Shown here in pieces: positions 24,011 to 35,572 of a stretch of 35,883 nt of DNA; the stretch's first letter is position 1, and each line of letters opens with the position of its first letter. The stretch lies in NCBI GenBank assembly GCA_003223135.1, contig QHXX01000050.1, forward strand, positions 1-35,883, in the 5' to 3' direction. Made by a program: the position numbers and the translations under genes. The notes beneath the pieces are model-generated. The model made no database searches and had not been told where the DNA came from. It saw only the letters and a program-made list of their open reading frames with translations. The DNA comes from Acidobacteriota bacterium (GTDB lineage: Bacteria > Acidobacteriota > Polarisedimenticolia > Gp22-AA2).

Positions 24011-24846
24011 GGGGAGTTCCTCTCGGGGGACCCCTCCGGCTTCAGGACCACGAGCACCTCCTCCAGGCGCCTGAAATCGACCTCCGGCCGGAGTTCGACG
24101 AGCTTCGTCAGCCCCTCGCCCTCGCCGATCGAGGCCACGACGCCGATGGTGTATCCCTTGGGGTAAATCTGATCGAGCCCGGAGGCGACGATCACGTCGC
24201 CCACCTCGACGTTCGAAAGCTCGCTCACATACTCCATCCTGCAGCCGCGCTCCCCCACGCCGACGACCATCCCCTGGACTCGGGTTCTCTGAATGAGACC
24301 TGCGACCCCCGAGTTCGGATCGAGGATGGTCTGCACCTTGCTCGCCCCCGGGGCCGCCTCGATGACGCGCCCCACGATGCCGCGTGGCGTGAGCACCGGC
24401 TGGTTCAATCGCACGCCGTCGCTGCTGCCGCGATCGAGCGTCACGATGCGGGCGCTGCCGTCGGCACCGCGCGCGATCACCCGCGCCGCGACAGTGGTCC
24501 ATGGCACGCTGTCGCGCAGATCGAGCAGCTCGCGCAGGCGCGCGAGCTCCTGGCGCGCCTCCTCCGCCTCCCGTGCCCGGAGCGCTAGCGCGTCGGTCTC
24601 CACACGCAGGCGACGGTTTTCGCGCTCGACGCCCCTCAGGCCGACGTAGGTCCGCCAGGTCTCGGAAACACCCTGACCCGTCCAGGCGGCGGCCTTGAGA
24701 AAGGGCGACACCAGGCTCATGACCGCCTCCTCGAGAAGCGACCGCTGGCCACCGCTCTTGATGCGGGAGGACATCAGGCCGAGGTTGAACGTCAGGAGGA
24801 TCAGCAGGAGAAGGTACGGCTTGCGCTCGGTGAGGAGATGGGCCAT
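24007..24846 (-). CDS. mreC: MreC, rod-shape-determining protein
   Basis: Periplasmic scaffold of the elongasome that activates PBP2-RodA. The 279-residue protein has a cytoplasmic N-terminus, one transmembrane helix (about 11-27; LLLLILLTFNLGLMSSR), a coiled coil (about 75-110; LRVETDALALRAREAEEAR) and a two-lobed beta domain (about 120-270; SARIVTLDRGSSDGVRLNQPV and GIVGRVIEAAPGASKVQTI). Length and motifs are normal. GGGAGG precedes the ATG by 8 bp. A 53-bp gap separates it from mreB. Confidence 0.93.
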   Translation of the reverse strand: MAHLLTERKPYLLLLILLTFNLGLMSSRIKSGGQRSLLEEAVMSLVSPFLKAAAWTGQGVSETWRTYVGLRGVERENRRLRVETDALALRAREAEEARQELARLRELLDLRDSVPWTTVAARVIARGADGSARIVTLDRGSSDGVRLNQPVLTPRGIVGRVIEAAPGASKVQTILDPNSGVAGLIQRTRVQGMVVGVGERGCRMEYVSELSNVEVGDVIVASGLDQIYPKGYTIGVVASIGEGEGLTKLVELRPEVDFRRLEEVLVVLKPEGSPERNSP

Positions 24847-24899
24847 CGGTTCAGCCTCCCCGAGCGATGACCGGGGGGATGCACGGGGGATCGTCCCGA

Positions 24900-27607
<2,708 letters not shown>

Positions 27608-27618
27608 CGACAGCGCCT

Positions 27619-29067
27619 CTAGTAGGACTCGACATAGACGCTGCGCCGCATCCGGGTGACGTTTCCGGCGGGATCCTGCGCGGCGATCTCGACCTGGTTC
27701 ATCCCATCTTTCTTCATGCGCACCACGGCCGTGAAGGCACCGTCGTCATAGACGTCCACGCTCTGACCGTCGACCGAGAGCACCGCTCCCGGCTCGGTGC
27801 GGCCGTTAATGATCACCAGGTGGCCCGAAGGCAGGAAGTCGACGACTTCCAGGGGCGGAGGCGTGGTGTCGTCCGTGCGACGCTCGCGCGAGCTGGCGAC
27901 CTTGAACTTGCGGGTCTCCGAGAAGGGGCTCTCGACGTTCGCACCGTCGATGACCGACACTCTCCAGTAGTAATTCCCTTCCTGAAGTCCGGGAATCGCA
28001 ACGCTCGCGGATCGGACATCGGACTTGTCCAGCAGAAGCTCGCCGAACAGCGCCGTGCGCGCGATCTGAAGGCGATAGCGCTCGCCGCCCGTGACCTTGG
28101 CCCAGCGCAGGGTCGTCGTCTCGGATGACGGGTCGTCATGCAGGAACACGCGCTGGTCGGTTGGGTCCAGAAGCGACGGGGCGGGCAGGAGTCTCACCCT
28201 GCTGACGACCTGCTCGCCGGCGACCACCATCCGCTCGAGGGGCTTCAGGGTCACACTCCTGCCGCCGGTCTGCACCTCGGCGGAGCCGCTTTGCACCTCC
28301 GTGCGTGTTCTCCTGGTCTCCGCGTCGTACGCCACCTGGAATTCCGACTTGTCCACGGCGCGGGCGGTCGCCGACTCCGTGGCCACCTCGTGGAACGACC
28401 CGGCCACGTTGGCGCCCGGCATGGTGGCGGACACGCCGCCCCAGTTCAGCTTTTCGCGGACCTTACGAACCTTGGTCGTGGGGTCCTCGAACAGCTCCCG
28501 GATCTCCAGAAGCGAGCCCGGGTTGATGGTGGTGATGGTCCCGTCGAAGTAGATGATCTGGGCCGAACCGTTGCCCGCCGTCTTGATCTGATCGCCAACG
28601 CGCAGCGCCGTGTTGCCGCTGACCTCGTCCCAGACGAACTGGCGGGAGCGCTTGATCTTGACGTCCCCTTCATATTTGTAAATCTTGGCGGTGAACCCCT
28701 CGCCGGCGGACCCCTCGAGAATCTTCTGCGAGAACGACTGCGACTGCTGGGCCGCCGCGCGGGCCTCCTCGAAGTCCTTGCGTGCGTAAGACAGGCGGGC
28801 CGAGTCAAGGATCTTTCCAGCGCTCTCGATCACCCTCGCATAGGTGGTGTCGGCGGTCGCCTGCGCCTCGCGGTACATGCGCTCCGCCCGGTTGATTTCC
28901 TGCAGCGCCAGCTCCTCGGGCGTGGCGCGGCGCGCGGCGCGCAGGTAGTAGAACACGCCGCCCATGGCCAGGAGCAGGATCAGGTACACGACGCCCCGCA
29001 TGATGCTGCGGTAGGAGATCGTCGTCCAGTCCAGGAGGATCGGGGTCTTCTGCCGTCCCTGCCCCAT
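27619..29067 (-). CDS. Membrane-anchored FecR-domain protein with Ig-like C-terminus
   Basis: The 482-residue protein has one N-terminal transmembrane helix (about 24-42; GVVYLILLLAMGGVFYYL), a coiled coil (about 52-120; ALQEINRAERMYREAQATAD), a FecR domain (about 128-235; DEVSGNTALRVGDQIKT and AQIIYFDGTITTINPGSLLEI), a fibronectin-III-like segment (about 285-390; LRWAKVTGGERYRLQIA and YYWRVSVID) and a last Ig-like domain (about 405-482; INGRTEPGAVLSVDGQ and NQVEIAAQDPAGNVTR). FecR domains of this kind, outside iron regulation, are thought to bind or sense envelope material. It is not next to a sigma factor or TonB receptor. GAGGACC precedes the ATG. Confidence 0.85.
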   Translation of the reverse strand: MGQGRQKTPILLDWTTISYRSIMRGVVYLILLLAMGGVFYYLRAARRATPEELALQEINRAERMYREAQATADTTYARVIESAGKILDSARLSYARKDFEEARAAAQQSQSFSQKILEGSAGEGFTAKIYKYEGDVKIKRSRQFVWDEVSGNTALRVGDQIKTAGNGSAQIIYFDGTITTINPGSLLEIRELFEDPTTKVRKVREKLNWGGVSATMPGANVAGSFHEVATESATARAVDKSEFQVAYDAETRRTRTEVQSGSAEVQTGGRSVTLKPLERMVVAGEQVVSRVRLLPAPSLLDPTDQRVFLHDDPSSETTTLRWAKVTGGERYRLQIARTALFGELLLDKSDVRSASVAIPGLQEGNYYWRVSVIDGANVESPFSETRKFKVASSRERRTDDTTPPPLEVVDFLPSGHLVIINGRTEPGAVLSVDGQSVDVYDDGAFTAVVRMKKDGMNQVEIAAQDPAGNVTRMRRSVYVESY

Positions 29068-29207
29068 GCCTTGGTCCTCTACTCTCTCCGGCCGCCGGGC
29101 GGCGGCCGGGGAGAGCCCGCATACCTCGCCTGGAACCTATTGCGTGCGCACGACTTAGGGAGTCGGGCGCCCGGGCCCGGGGCAAACGGCTCCGGGATAC
29201 CGAGTCA

Positions 29208-29235
29208 AATATAGGAGCGGAGAGGCGTTGCGCAA
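29208..29235 (-). promoter_or_regulatory. Candidate promoter for the FecR-GGDEF genes
   Basis: On the minus strand: TTGCGC, 16-bp spacer, TATATT. It is divergent from the ppiD-like promoter. The leader to the FecR ATG would be about 135 nt. The 29068-29322 gap holds no supported gene. Confidence 0.45.
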
Positions 29236-29245
29236 GAAAAGCGAC

Positions 29246-29274
29246 TTGCAGCCGATCACGTCCACCGGTAGACT
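29246..29274 (+). promoter_or_regulatory. Candidate promoter for the ppiD-like gene
   Basis: TTGCAG, 17-bp spacer, TAGACT on the plus strand, about 40 bp upstream of the ATG at 29323. Confidence 0.45.
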
Positions 29275-29322
29275 GTGTGCATCCGCGAATGACACCGGCT
29301 TTCTCATCGAGGAGCAGTGCCG

Positions 29323-31224
29323 ATGTTGCAGCAGATGCGTGACGGTTTCCGGTACCTCAAATGGCTCCTGGTCATCATCATCTTCATGTTCATCTGGTGG
29401 GCCTTCGCGACCTGGGGCGGTGGCGCCTCTCGAGGACGGCATGACGACGCCTGGGCCGCCAGGGTCAACGGGGTCACCATTCCGAGCGACGCGTTCCAAT
29501 CGGCGGCCCGCCAGATGGACACCATGTACCAGCAGCTCCTCGGCGAGCAGTACGCGCAGCAGCGATCCCGGGTTCGCATCGGCCAGCAGACGATTGGCAC
29601 GCTGGTGGAGCAGGAGTTGATTTATCAGGAGGCCCTCCGCCAGGGCATCACCGTGACCCCGCGGGAAGTCGTGGAAGCGATCATGCGCGACCCGCAATTC
29701 CAGGAGAACGGCCGGTTCATCGGGCCGGCCCGCTACCGGAAGCTGCTGGAGGCCAATCATTACGATGTCGGGCAGTTCGAGGAGCAGCAGCGGCGCCGCC
29801 TGCTCATCGCCAAGTTCAGCCAGCTGATCGAGGACGCCGTGACCGTGAGCGACGCGGAGGTCGAGCGGGAATTCCTGCGGCGAAACGAGAAGTCGACGGT
29901 GGAATACCTGGTCATCGACCCGGCCAAGGTCGGTTCGAAGCGACCGCCCGACGACGCCGAGCTGCGGCGCCATTACGAAGAGCACAAGGATCGGTATGCG
30001 CGGGGGGAGGGCCGCGTCGGGATCTTCGCCATGTTCAGCCACGCGGAGGCCGCCGCCGCGCAGAACGTCTCGGACCAGGATGTTGCGGCGGCGTACGAGC
30101 GCATGAAATCCACCCGCTACAGCGTCGGCGAGCAGCGCTGCGCGGCGCACATCCTCTTCAAGGTGGGCGATCAGGCGGCCCCGGACGTCGCGGCGAAGAC
30201 CGAGACGAAGGCCCGCGCGATTCTGAAGCGCGCGAAGACCGGTGAGGACTTCGCCGCCCTGGCGCGCAAGTACTCGGAGGATTCGACGGCCGCGAACGGG
30301 GGCGACCTGGGTTGTTTCCCGCGCGGCCAGATGGTGAAGGAGTTCGAGGAGTCCGCCTTCACGCTGCCCGTGGGGAGCATCAGCGACCTCGTGCGGTCGC
30401 GCTTCGGGTTTCACATCATCAAGGTGAAGGACAGCCGGCCGGCGCGCACGACCACCCTGGAAGAGGTCCGCGAGCCGCTCCGTCAGGAGCTGAAGCTCGA
30501 GCAGGCGCGCGGTCACGTGCTCAGGCGCGCCGCCGATTTCGCGCGTGCCGCCGCCGGCGGGAAGCTCGAGGTGGTGGCGAGGTCGCAGGGGCTGACGACA
30601 CAGCCTACGGGCGAGGTGCGGGAGGGCGACGCCCTGCCGGGGGTCGTCGCGTCCCAGCCGGTCGTCGCCCGCATGCTCACGCTGGCCCCGGGCGAAGTGA
30701 GCGATCCGATCGCCATTCCCGCGGGACAGGTCGTGGTGCAGGTGACCGGCACGGCGCCGCCGGCGGCGCGGCCGTTCCAGGAGGTCCGCGGCCAGATCCT
30801 CAAGGACGTGGAGCAGGAGCGCGCCCGGCGGGCGGTGGCGGAGGCGATACGGTCGGCTGGGCGGCCCGGCGATCTCAAGGCCGTGGCGCGCGTCCTCAAG
30901 GTCGAACTCAAGACTCAGGCGGGGGTGATGCGAGGCGCCAGCCTTCCCGGGTTGCCGCTCGACGCCGTCGTCGAGCGACAGATCGGCAGCCTCGCACCCG
31001 CCACCATCGGCGATCCCGTGACGACCACCGCCGGGATCGTCGTTCTCAGCGTGAAAGAGCGCCGCGACCACCGCGAGGACCTCCCGTCGCAGAAGGACTC
31101 CATCAGCGACGGACTACAGCGGCAGCGCCGGGACCGCCTGTATCGGGCCCTCATCAAGCGACTGCGCGAGCGCGGCGATATCCAGGTCAACCAGCCTCTC
31201 GTCGACTCACTCGACCGCGTCTGA
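29323..31224 (+). CDS. PpiD/SurA-like membrane-anchored peptidyl-prolyl isomerase
   Basis: Periplasmic folding factor held in the inner membrane. The 633-residue protein has a short cytoplasmic N-terminus and one TM helix (about 14-31; LKWLLVIIIFMFIWWAFA). A SurA_N-type chaperone region follows (about 45-215; ARVNGVTIPSDAFQSAARQ and LVEQELIYQEALRQGI), then a parvulin domain (about 265-375; AAHILFKVGD, EDFAALARKYSEDSTAANGG, GFHIIKVKD) and a C-terminal helical/second parvulin-like region. This order is that of PpiD. ATG 29323 is preferred over GTG 29317 because GAGGAG lies 8 bp before it. It is divergent from the FecR gene. Confidence 0.9.
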   Translation: MLQQMRDGFRYLKWLLVIIIFMFIWWAFATWGGGASRGRHDDAWAARVNGVTIPSDAFQSAARQMDTMYQQLLGEQYAQQRSRVRIGQQTIGTLVEQELIYQEALRQGITVTPREVVEAIMRDPQFQENGRFIGPARYRKLLEANHYDVGQFEEQQRRRLLIAKFSQLIEDAVTVSDAEVEREFLRRNEKSTVEYLVIDPAKVGSKRPPDDAELRRHYEEHKDRYARGEGRVGIFAMFSHAEAAAAQNVSDQDVAAAYERMKSTRYSVGEQRCAAHILFKVGDQAAPDVAAKTETKARAILKRAKTGEDFAALARKYSEDSTAANGGDLGCFPRGQMVKEFEESAFTLPVGSISDLVRSRFGFHIIKVKDSRPARTTTLEEVREPLRQELKLEQARGHVLRRAADFARAAAGGKLEVVARSQGLTTQPTGEVREGDALPGVVASQPVVARMLTLAPGEVSDPIAIPAGQVVVQVTGTAPPAARPFQEVRGQILKDVEQERARRAVAEAIRSAGRPGDLKAVARVLKVELKTQAGVMRGASLPGLPLDAVVERQIGSLAPATIGDPVTTTAGIVVLSVKERRDHREDLPSQKDSISDGLQRQRRDRLYRALIKRLRERGDIQVNQPLVDSLDRV

Positions 31225-31272
31225 CGCTTTCGTCATCCGCGCCCTCCCTCATACCCCGCGCGCAGCGTGGCC

Positions 31273-31300
31273 TTGAACCGGCTCGGCCGGGCCCTATATT
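31273..31300 (+). promoter_or_regulatory. Candidate promoter for the small TPR gene
   Basis: TTGAAC, 16-bp spacer, TATATT on the plus strand; the start near 31307 would leave about 23 nt before the ATG, containing GGGAGG. Confidence 0.55.
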
Positions 31301-31329
31301 GACGGTATCCGGGAATCGAGGGAGGCCCT

Positions 31330-31836
31330 ATGGACACTGCGGTGTCGGAGAACTCATTCCGCCGGGGATTGGAGGCGGTCCAAAGGAGGGCGTTTCTGGA
31401 AGCCCTCGCGTACTTCGAGGCGGCGCTGAAGCTGGCGAAGCGACAGGGCTCCGAGGCGGTACCGATGAAGTACCTGTCGTACTATGGCTTGTGCGTGGCG
31501 GTGTGCTCCAGCCGCCTGGACGAGGCCCGCAGGATCTGCGAGGCGGCGGTGCGGGAGGAATTCTACAACCCCGATCTGCACTGGAACCTGGGGCGCGTGT
31601 ACTTGAGGGCCGGCAACCGCCTGAAGGCTTTCGGGTCGTTCGTGCGCGGGCTCCAACTGAACCCACGGCACGCCGGCCTCGTCGGGGAAATAAGGAGGCT
31701 CGGGATACGCAAGCGGCCGGTGGTGCGCTTCTTCCCGCGCGGCCACGCCGTGAATCGGCTCCTGGGGAGGCTGCGCGGACATCTCGCGCGGACGGCGTCG
31801 GACGCACGCCGCCAGACTTCCGTTACTGGACGGTGA
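31330..31836 (+). CDS. Small TPR-repeat protein
   Basis: The 168-residue cytoplasmic protein has no signal peptide. Two to three TPR-like helix pairs are visible (FRRGLEAVQRRAFLEALAYF, RLDEARRICEAAVREEF, PDLHWNLGRVYLRAGNRLKA followed by LNPRHAGL). The C-terminal 45 residues are basic (RKRPVVRFFPRGHAVNRLLG onward). TPRs mediate protein contacts; the partner is not apparent. It has its own promoter and GGGAGG Shine-Dalgarno. Its last 14 bases overlap the 3' end of the convergent metalloprotease-like gene. Confidence 0.8.
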   Translation: MDTAVSENSFRRGLEAVQRRAFLEALAYFEAALKLAKRQGSEAVPMKYLSYYGLCVAVCSSRLDEARRICEAAVREEFYNPDLHWNLGRVYLRAGNRLKAFGSFVRGLQLNPRHAGLVGEIRRLGIRKRPVVRFFPRGHAVNRLLGRLRGHLARTASDARRQTSVTGR

Positions 31837-34800
31837 CAGCCGAGGTGCGGCTACCCCCGCCGGTGGACACAACCGTGACGCTGCCGGGGTTGCCCGTCGG
31901 CCCGACCGTGAGCCGGTAGACCGAGGCCGAGGAGACGTACGTCATGTTGCCGTACCCCACGACCGACAGCGTGACCGAGCCCACGGGATAGTTCGTCGTC
32001 GCCTCGACGGTGAGGGTGCTGTTCGAGAGACGGTACTCGGCCTTGGAGATGACAATCACCTCGATCACGTCGTCGACGACGTTGTTGCAGTCGTCGTCGA
32101 CGCCGTTGAAGATCTCGACCGCTCCCGGGTGGATGGAGGCGACTGCGTCGTTGCAGTCCCCACCGCAGGACGTGGTGCCGTCCGCGTCCTGGTCGAAGCC
32201 TTCGTCCACCGTCCCGTCGCAGTCGTCGTCCTTCGCGTTGCAGACCTCGGTCGCACCCGGGTGGATCGACGGAGCGCCGTCATCGCAGTCGACGTCGGCC
32301 TTGAACCCGTCCCCGTCGCTGTCCTGGCAGACGTCACCCAGTCCGTTGCCGTCCCCGTCGCGCTGGTTCGGGTTCGGGACGGCCACGCAGTTGTCGCACT
32401 CATCCCCGCGCCCGTCGCGGTCCTGGTCGGCCTGCGAGGCGTTGGCGTTGAGCGGGCAGTTGTCGTAGATGTCCAGGATCGAGTCAACGTCGGTGTCGCG
32501 GTTCTGGGCCTGGCACGGCGCCACCGTCGGCCGCGAGGTACCGCCGGTGCCGGTCCCGAGCGTCCCCTCGCCGCACACGTTCGTGGCGGCCTGCAGGTAA
32601 TAGTAGAAGTATCCGGCCGGCGGGGACTGCGTCTCGTCCAGGTGCGCGTTCGCGGCCTCGGAGACCAGGCAAATGCTCTGGAAGACCCAACCATCCACCC
32701 GCACCTGCCCTCTGTAGACGTTGTATACGTTGGCCTCGGGGACCTGCTCCCACGCCAGCCGCGTGAGTCCCGGCGTGCCGGCCATGAGCAAGTTGAGGGC
32801 CTCGCCCGGCGTGTGCGCCACGGAATAGAGGAGCGGCGCGCAATCCAGGGCGTCCGGCACGCCGTCATTGTCGTCGTCCGGGTCGACGCAGTCTTTCAAA
32901 CCATCGCCGTCGCTGTCCGTGTAGCCCTCATCGACGGACAGGTTGCAGTTGTCGTCAATTCCATTGCAGACCTCCACGGCACCGGGGCGGATCTGCGGGT
33001 TGGCGTCGTTGCAGTCCCCGGCACAGGTCGTGGTGCCGTCGGCGTCGCCGTCGAACCCCTCGTCGATAGATAGATTGCAGTCGTCGTCGATCCCGTTGCA
33101 GATCTCCGTGGCGCCGGGACGGACCTGCGGGTTGGCATCGTCGCAGTCGCCGCCGCAGGCGGTGAATCCGTCGCCGTCGACGTCGAACCCCTCGTCGACG
33201 AATCCGTCGCAGTCGTCGTCGATGCTGTTGCAGATCTCCGGTACGCCGGGGTGGATCTGAGGATTGCCGTCGTTGCAGTCGCCGTTGCACGTCGTGAAGC
33301 CGTCGGCGTCCCGGTCGAATCCCTCATCGATCACCTGGTTGCAGTTGTCGTCGATGCCGTTGCACCTCTCCGTCGCCCCGGGATGGACGGCGGGATCGCT
33401 GTCATTACAGTCCGTGGCGGTCGTGTAGCCGTCGCCGTCGGCATCCGGGCCGCCCGTGTCCGTCGCGATCCGAAGGTCATAGGAGCCGTAGATCCCGAAG
33501 TCGGACGCGTGCACGGATTTGACGTACAGGGTGCCGCTCGTCGTCGGCGTGTACAGGATGAGCGACGACGGGTCATTGATGCTTCGGTCGTTGTTGCTCG
33601 CCAGCACGGTCGAGCCGTTGGACGCCAGGAGCGTGAGCGAGGTGTTGGCATCGCTGAGAAGATTGAGCGTCTCGATCGCGTAGGGTGTGCCGGCCAACGC
33701 GTTGAACGCGAAGAGATCGGTGTCGGCTTCGCCCAGAAGGTCGTTGTTGCGGTCCGCGAAATAGGTTAGGTGCAGAGGGGTATTGCCGGGGACGACGTTC
33801 CGCGCCTCGCCGATCAAGTCGTTGGACTCGAAGTCATCCGGGAAATATTCGACCCCCAGCTCGCGGAAGATGCTCTTGATCTCGCTGTAGTGCCCGTTGT
33901 TCACGCTCGGGTGAAACCAGCCGTCCCAGAAATCCTCCAGGCTGATGTTGGCGGCGCCTGGAAGGTAGAGGGTCATCACCTTCCAGTAGCCGGCATCCTG
34001 CCCGGAGAGGAGGTCCCAGGCCTCCTCGCTCCCGGGCGTCTCGTCCGTCGTCGAGGCGCCATCGTTGAGGTCCCACAACGCGGAGTAGACGGTCGTCTCG
34101 CTCGAGGAGCCGCGGCAGACGAAGGGGAGCTGCGTCTCCGCGTCGAAGTAAAACTGCACGTTGCCTGGACCGGGGAGGCCGGTCGTGCGTACGTACAGGC
34201 TGGCGTGCGGCTTATTCGCGAACCGCCGCGCCGACAGGCCGAAGAAGCTCGCATGCCCCTCCTCGAACGCCAGCATGAGGTTCTGATTGCAATCGCTCAG
34301 GTGGTGCTCTCCTGCGGGACTGTCGGTCCTGGAGAAGTTCTTCACGACGTAATGACCCATTTCGTGCAGGACGACCGTGTCGTCGTACCCGGCGTTGCGC
34401 GCCTGCGTGATCGAGTTGGTGCTCGGGCTGAAGCTGGACAGGTTCGGGTTGATGGCGTTGAAGACGATGTAAAGGAGAGGGTAGGACCCGGAGCCCCGCA
34501 GCGCCACGAGGTAGTCGCTGCCGAGGATCGTCGCATCCAGAAGGTTGAACGCCTCGCCCCCCGCCCCGGGCACGGCCGCCAGCGTCCCGATGAACACGTC
34601 CTGGTTCGGCGGGTGTCCCACGAATGTCTGGGAGCGGATCGACCAGATGTCGGCTGACTGGCTCGAGGAGCGAACGTCGAGAGGCACGGCGGTGGTGGTC
34701 TGGCGGCGTGCCAGGCAGCGGATGTAAATGTCGCGCGTGGCGGTGTCCACCAGGTGGATCAGGAAGTTGCCGCTGGCGTCGGTCACGCCGGAGCCCTTGA

Positions 34801-34984
34801 TCTTGTTGGCATCCACCACCTCGACAGTGGCAACGCGGATCGGGAGCTGCGGCTCGACACCGGTGAATCCATTGGCATCGAACTCCCTGTCCACGAAAAC
34901 GAAGCGACCGCTGACGTTGTAGTCGGCCAGGGCGGGGACGCAGGTCCCGGCGAGCAGGGCGAGCCCCAGCAGGGCCCGCCTCAC
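31823..34984 (-). CDS. Large secreted HExxH metalloprotease-like protein with PPC, MopE and TSP3 repeats
   Basis: The 1053-residue protein has a signal peptide (about 1-20, ALA-DY), an N-terminal beta domain, then a zinc-protease-like core: H207-E-M-G-H211 followed by an EEGHASFFG segment (Glu242 as likely third ligand), a gluzincin pattern. A PPC-type beta domain (about 400-505) follows. Then come four MopE-type repeats, a TSP3-like acidic linker, a fibronectin-like domain, more TSP3 repeats, two further MopE repeats and a final beta domain. The Asp/Asn/Cys-rich repeats should bind calcium or other metals and form disulfides outside the cell. GTG 34984, overlapping the upstream stop (GTGA) with GGAG 8 bp before, is preferred to an ATG at 35017. 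The substrate is unknown. Confidence 0.82.
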   Translation of the reverse strand: MRRALLGLALLAGTCVPALADYNVSGRFVFVDREFDANGFTGVEPQLPIRVATVEVVDANKIKGSGVTDASGNFLIHLVDTATRDIYIRCLARRQTTTAVPLDVRSSSQSADIWSIRSQTFVGHPPNQDVFIGTLAAVPGAGGEAFNLLDATILGSDYLVALRGSGSYPLLYIVFNAINPNLSSFSPSTNSITQARNAGYDDTVVLHEMGHYVVKNFSRTDSPAGEHHLSDCNQNLMLAFEEGHASFFGLSARRFANKPHASLYVRTTGLPGPGNVQFYFDAETQLPFVCRGSSSETTVYSALWDLNDGASTTDETPGSEEAWDLLSGQDAGYWKVMTLYLPGAANISLEDFWDGWFHPSVNNGHYSEIKSIFRELGVEYFPDDFESNDLIGEARNVVPGNTPLHLTYFADRNNDLLGEADTDLFAFNALAGTPYAIETLNLLSDANTSLTLLASNGSTVLASNNDRSINDPSSLILYTPTTSGTLYVKSVHASDFGIYGSYDLRIATDTGGPDADGDGYTTATDCNDSDPAVHPGATERCNGIDDNCNQVIDEGFDRDADGFTTCNGDCNDGNPQIHPGVPEICNSIDDDCDGFVDEGFDVDGDGFTACGGDCDDANPQVRPGATEICNGIDDDCNLSIDEGFDGDADGTTTCAGDCNDANPQIRPGAVEVCNGIDDNCNLSVDEGYTDSDGDGLKDCVDPDDDNDGVPDALDCAPLLYSVAHTPGEALNLLMAGTPGLTRLAWEQVPEANVYNVYRGQVRVDGWVFQSICLVSEAANAHLDETQSPPAGYFYYYLQAATNVCGEGTLGTGTGGTSRPTVAPCQAQNRDTDVDSILDIYDNCPLNANASQADQDRDGRGDECDNCVAVPNPNQRDGDGNGLGDVCQDSDGDGFKADVDCDDGAPSIHPGATEVCNAKDDDCDGTVDEGFDQDADGTTSCGGDCNDAVASIHPGAVEIFNGVDDDCNNVVDDVIEVIVISKAEYRLSNSTLTVEATTNYPVGSVTLSVVGYGNMTYVSSASVYRLTVGPTGNPGSVTVVSTGGGSRTSAVTVQ
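32069..32323 (-). repeat. MopE-type metal-binding repeats 5-6
   Basis: Two coding repeats with the pattern D.DGDG....DC.D....IHPGA.E..N..DDDC...VDEG. The last copy replaces the second Cys region with IFNGVDDDCNN, so its cysteine pattern is incomplete. Confidence 0.85.
32921..33445 (-). repeat. MopE-type metal-binding repeats 1-4
   Basis: Four tandem coding repeats of about 44 residues, each with a calcium-loop start (DADGDG, DRDADG, DVDGDG, DGDADG), a DC(N/D)D core, HPG/RPG turn, ICN(G/S)IDD(D/N)C and a final DEG. DNA identity between copies is high enough (cgtcgtcgat..ttgcag) to favour recombination or assembly collapse. Confidence 0.88.
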
Positions 34985-35502
34985 GGCTGCGGCTCCGCGA
35001 CCGGCACGCCCATCCACTCATACGCCCCGGCGTGGTGCCGCCCTTCCGGGGGGGTGATGCCGCTCCTCCACAGAACTCCCTGTTGGGTGCGCAGGACCGT
35101 CCCGTCCGGGAGCCGGAAAAACGCCTCGAGCCTGACCGGAAACGCGCCGGCGCGCCGCGCCTGGAGCGGGACGATATAGACGCGCTTCTCTCCTGCCGGA
35201 AGCGCCGACGCACGGTCGGCCGACAGCGTGCCAGGGTCGCCGTCCACGTCCTCGGGCAGGACAAGAGACAGCGAGACATCTCGCAGGTCGCTCCAGGCGA
35301 CGAGGGTCGCCTCAAGCCGCGGTGGCTCTCCCCGGGCGGGATCGGCCGGGAGCGCGCGCAGATCCAAGGTGAGGGGCAGGGTCGGCTCGATCGTCGGGCG
35401 CAAACCCCGCGTCGGCTGGACGGAAGCCGGATGGAGCCAGCGGGCCGCGACCAGCAGGAGCAGAGGGAGCGCCAAGACCACGAATCGCGGCGTCCTGCGC
35501 AT
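34981..35502 (-). CDS. Secreted or membrane-anchored protein of unknown function
   Basis: The 173-residue product is not recognised. It has an N-terminal hydrophobic segment (about 8-20; VVLALPLLLLVAA), either a signal peptide or an anchor, then a mostly beta, Pro/Leu/Arg-rich domain (LPLTLDLRALPADPARGEPP, LSLVLPEDVDGDPGTL, GAFPVRLEAFFRLPDGTVL). This could be a single immunoglobulin-like sandwich. GGAGGAGG lies 7 bp before the ATG. Its stop overlaps the start of the metalloprotease-like gene (GTGA), so the two are likely made together; a partner or inhibitor role is possible but unproven. Confidence 0.7.
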   Translation of the reverse strand: MRRTPRFVVLALPLLLLVAARWLHPASVQPTRGLRPTIEPTLPLTLDLRALPADPARGEPPRLEATLVAWSDLRDVSLSLVLPEDVDGDPGTLSADRASALPAGEKRVYIVPLQARRAGAFPVRLEAFFRLPDGTVLRTQQGVLWRSGITPPEGRHHAGAYEWMGVPVAEPQP

Positions 35503-35572
35503 CAGACAGCCTCCTCCGCTCGGGCCATGGATGCTGTGTAATGAGAGACGACCGGTGTGCGACGCCCTCCCC

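Noticed and set aside
27619-29067. FecR protein as part of a FecI/FecR/TonB iron-signalling system
   Set aside because: No ECF sigma factor or TonB receptor is adjacent. The architecture (coiled coil, FecR, FN3, Ig-like) differs from the classic anti-sigma FecR.
32069-33445. CRISPR-like array suggested by regularly spaced DNA repeats
   Set aside because: The repeats are in-frame coding MopE units of about 44 codons with conserved Asp/Cys positions, not direct repeats with unique spacers.
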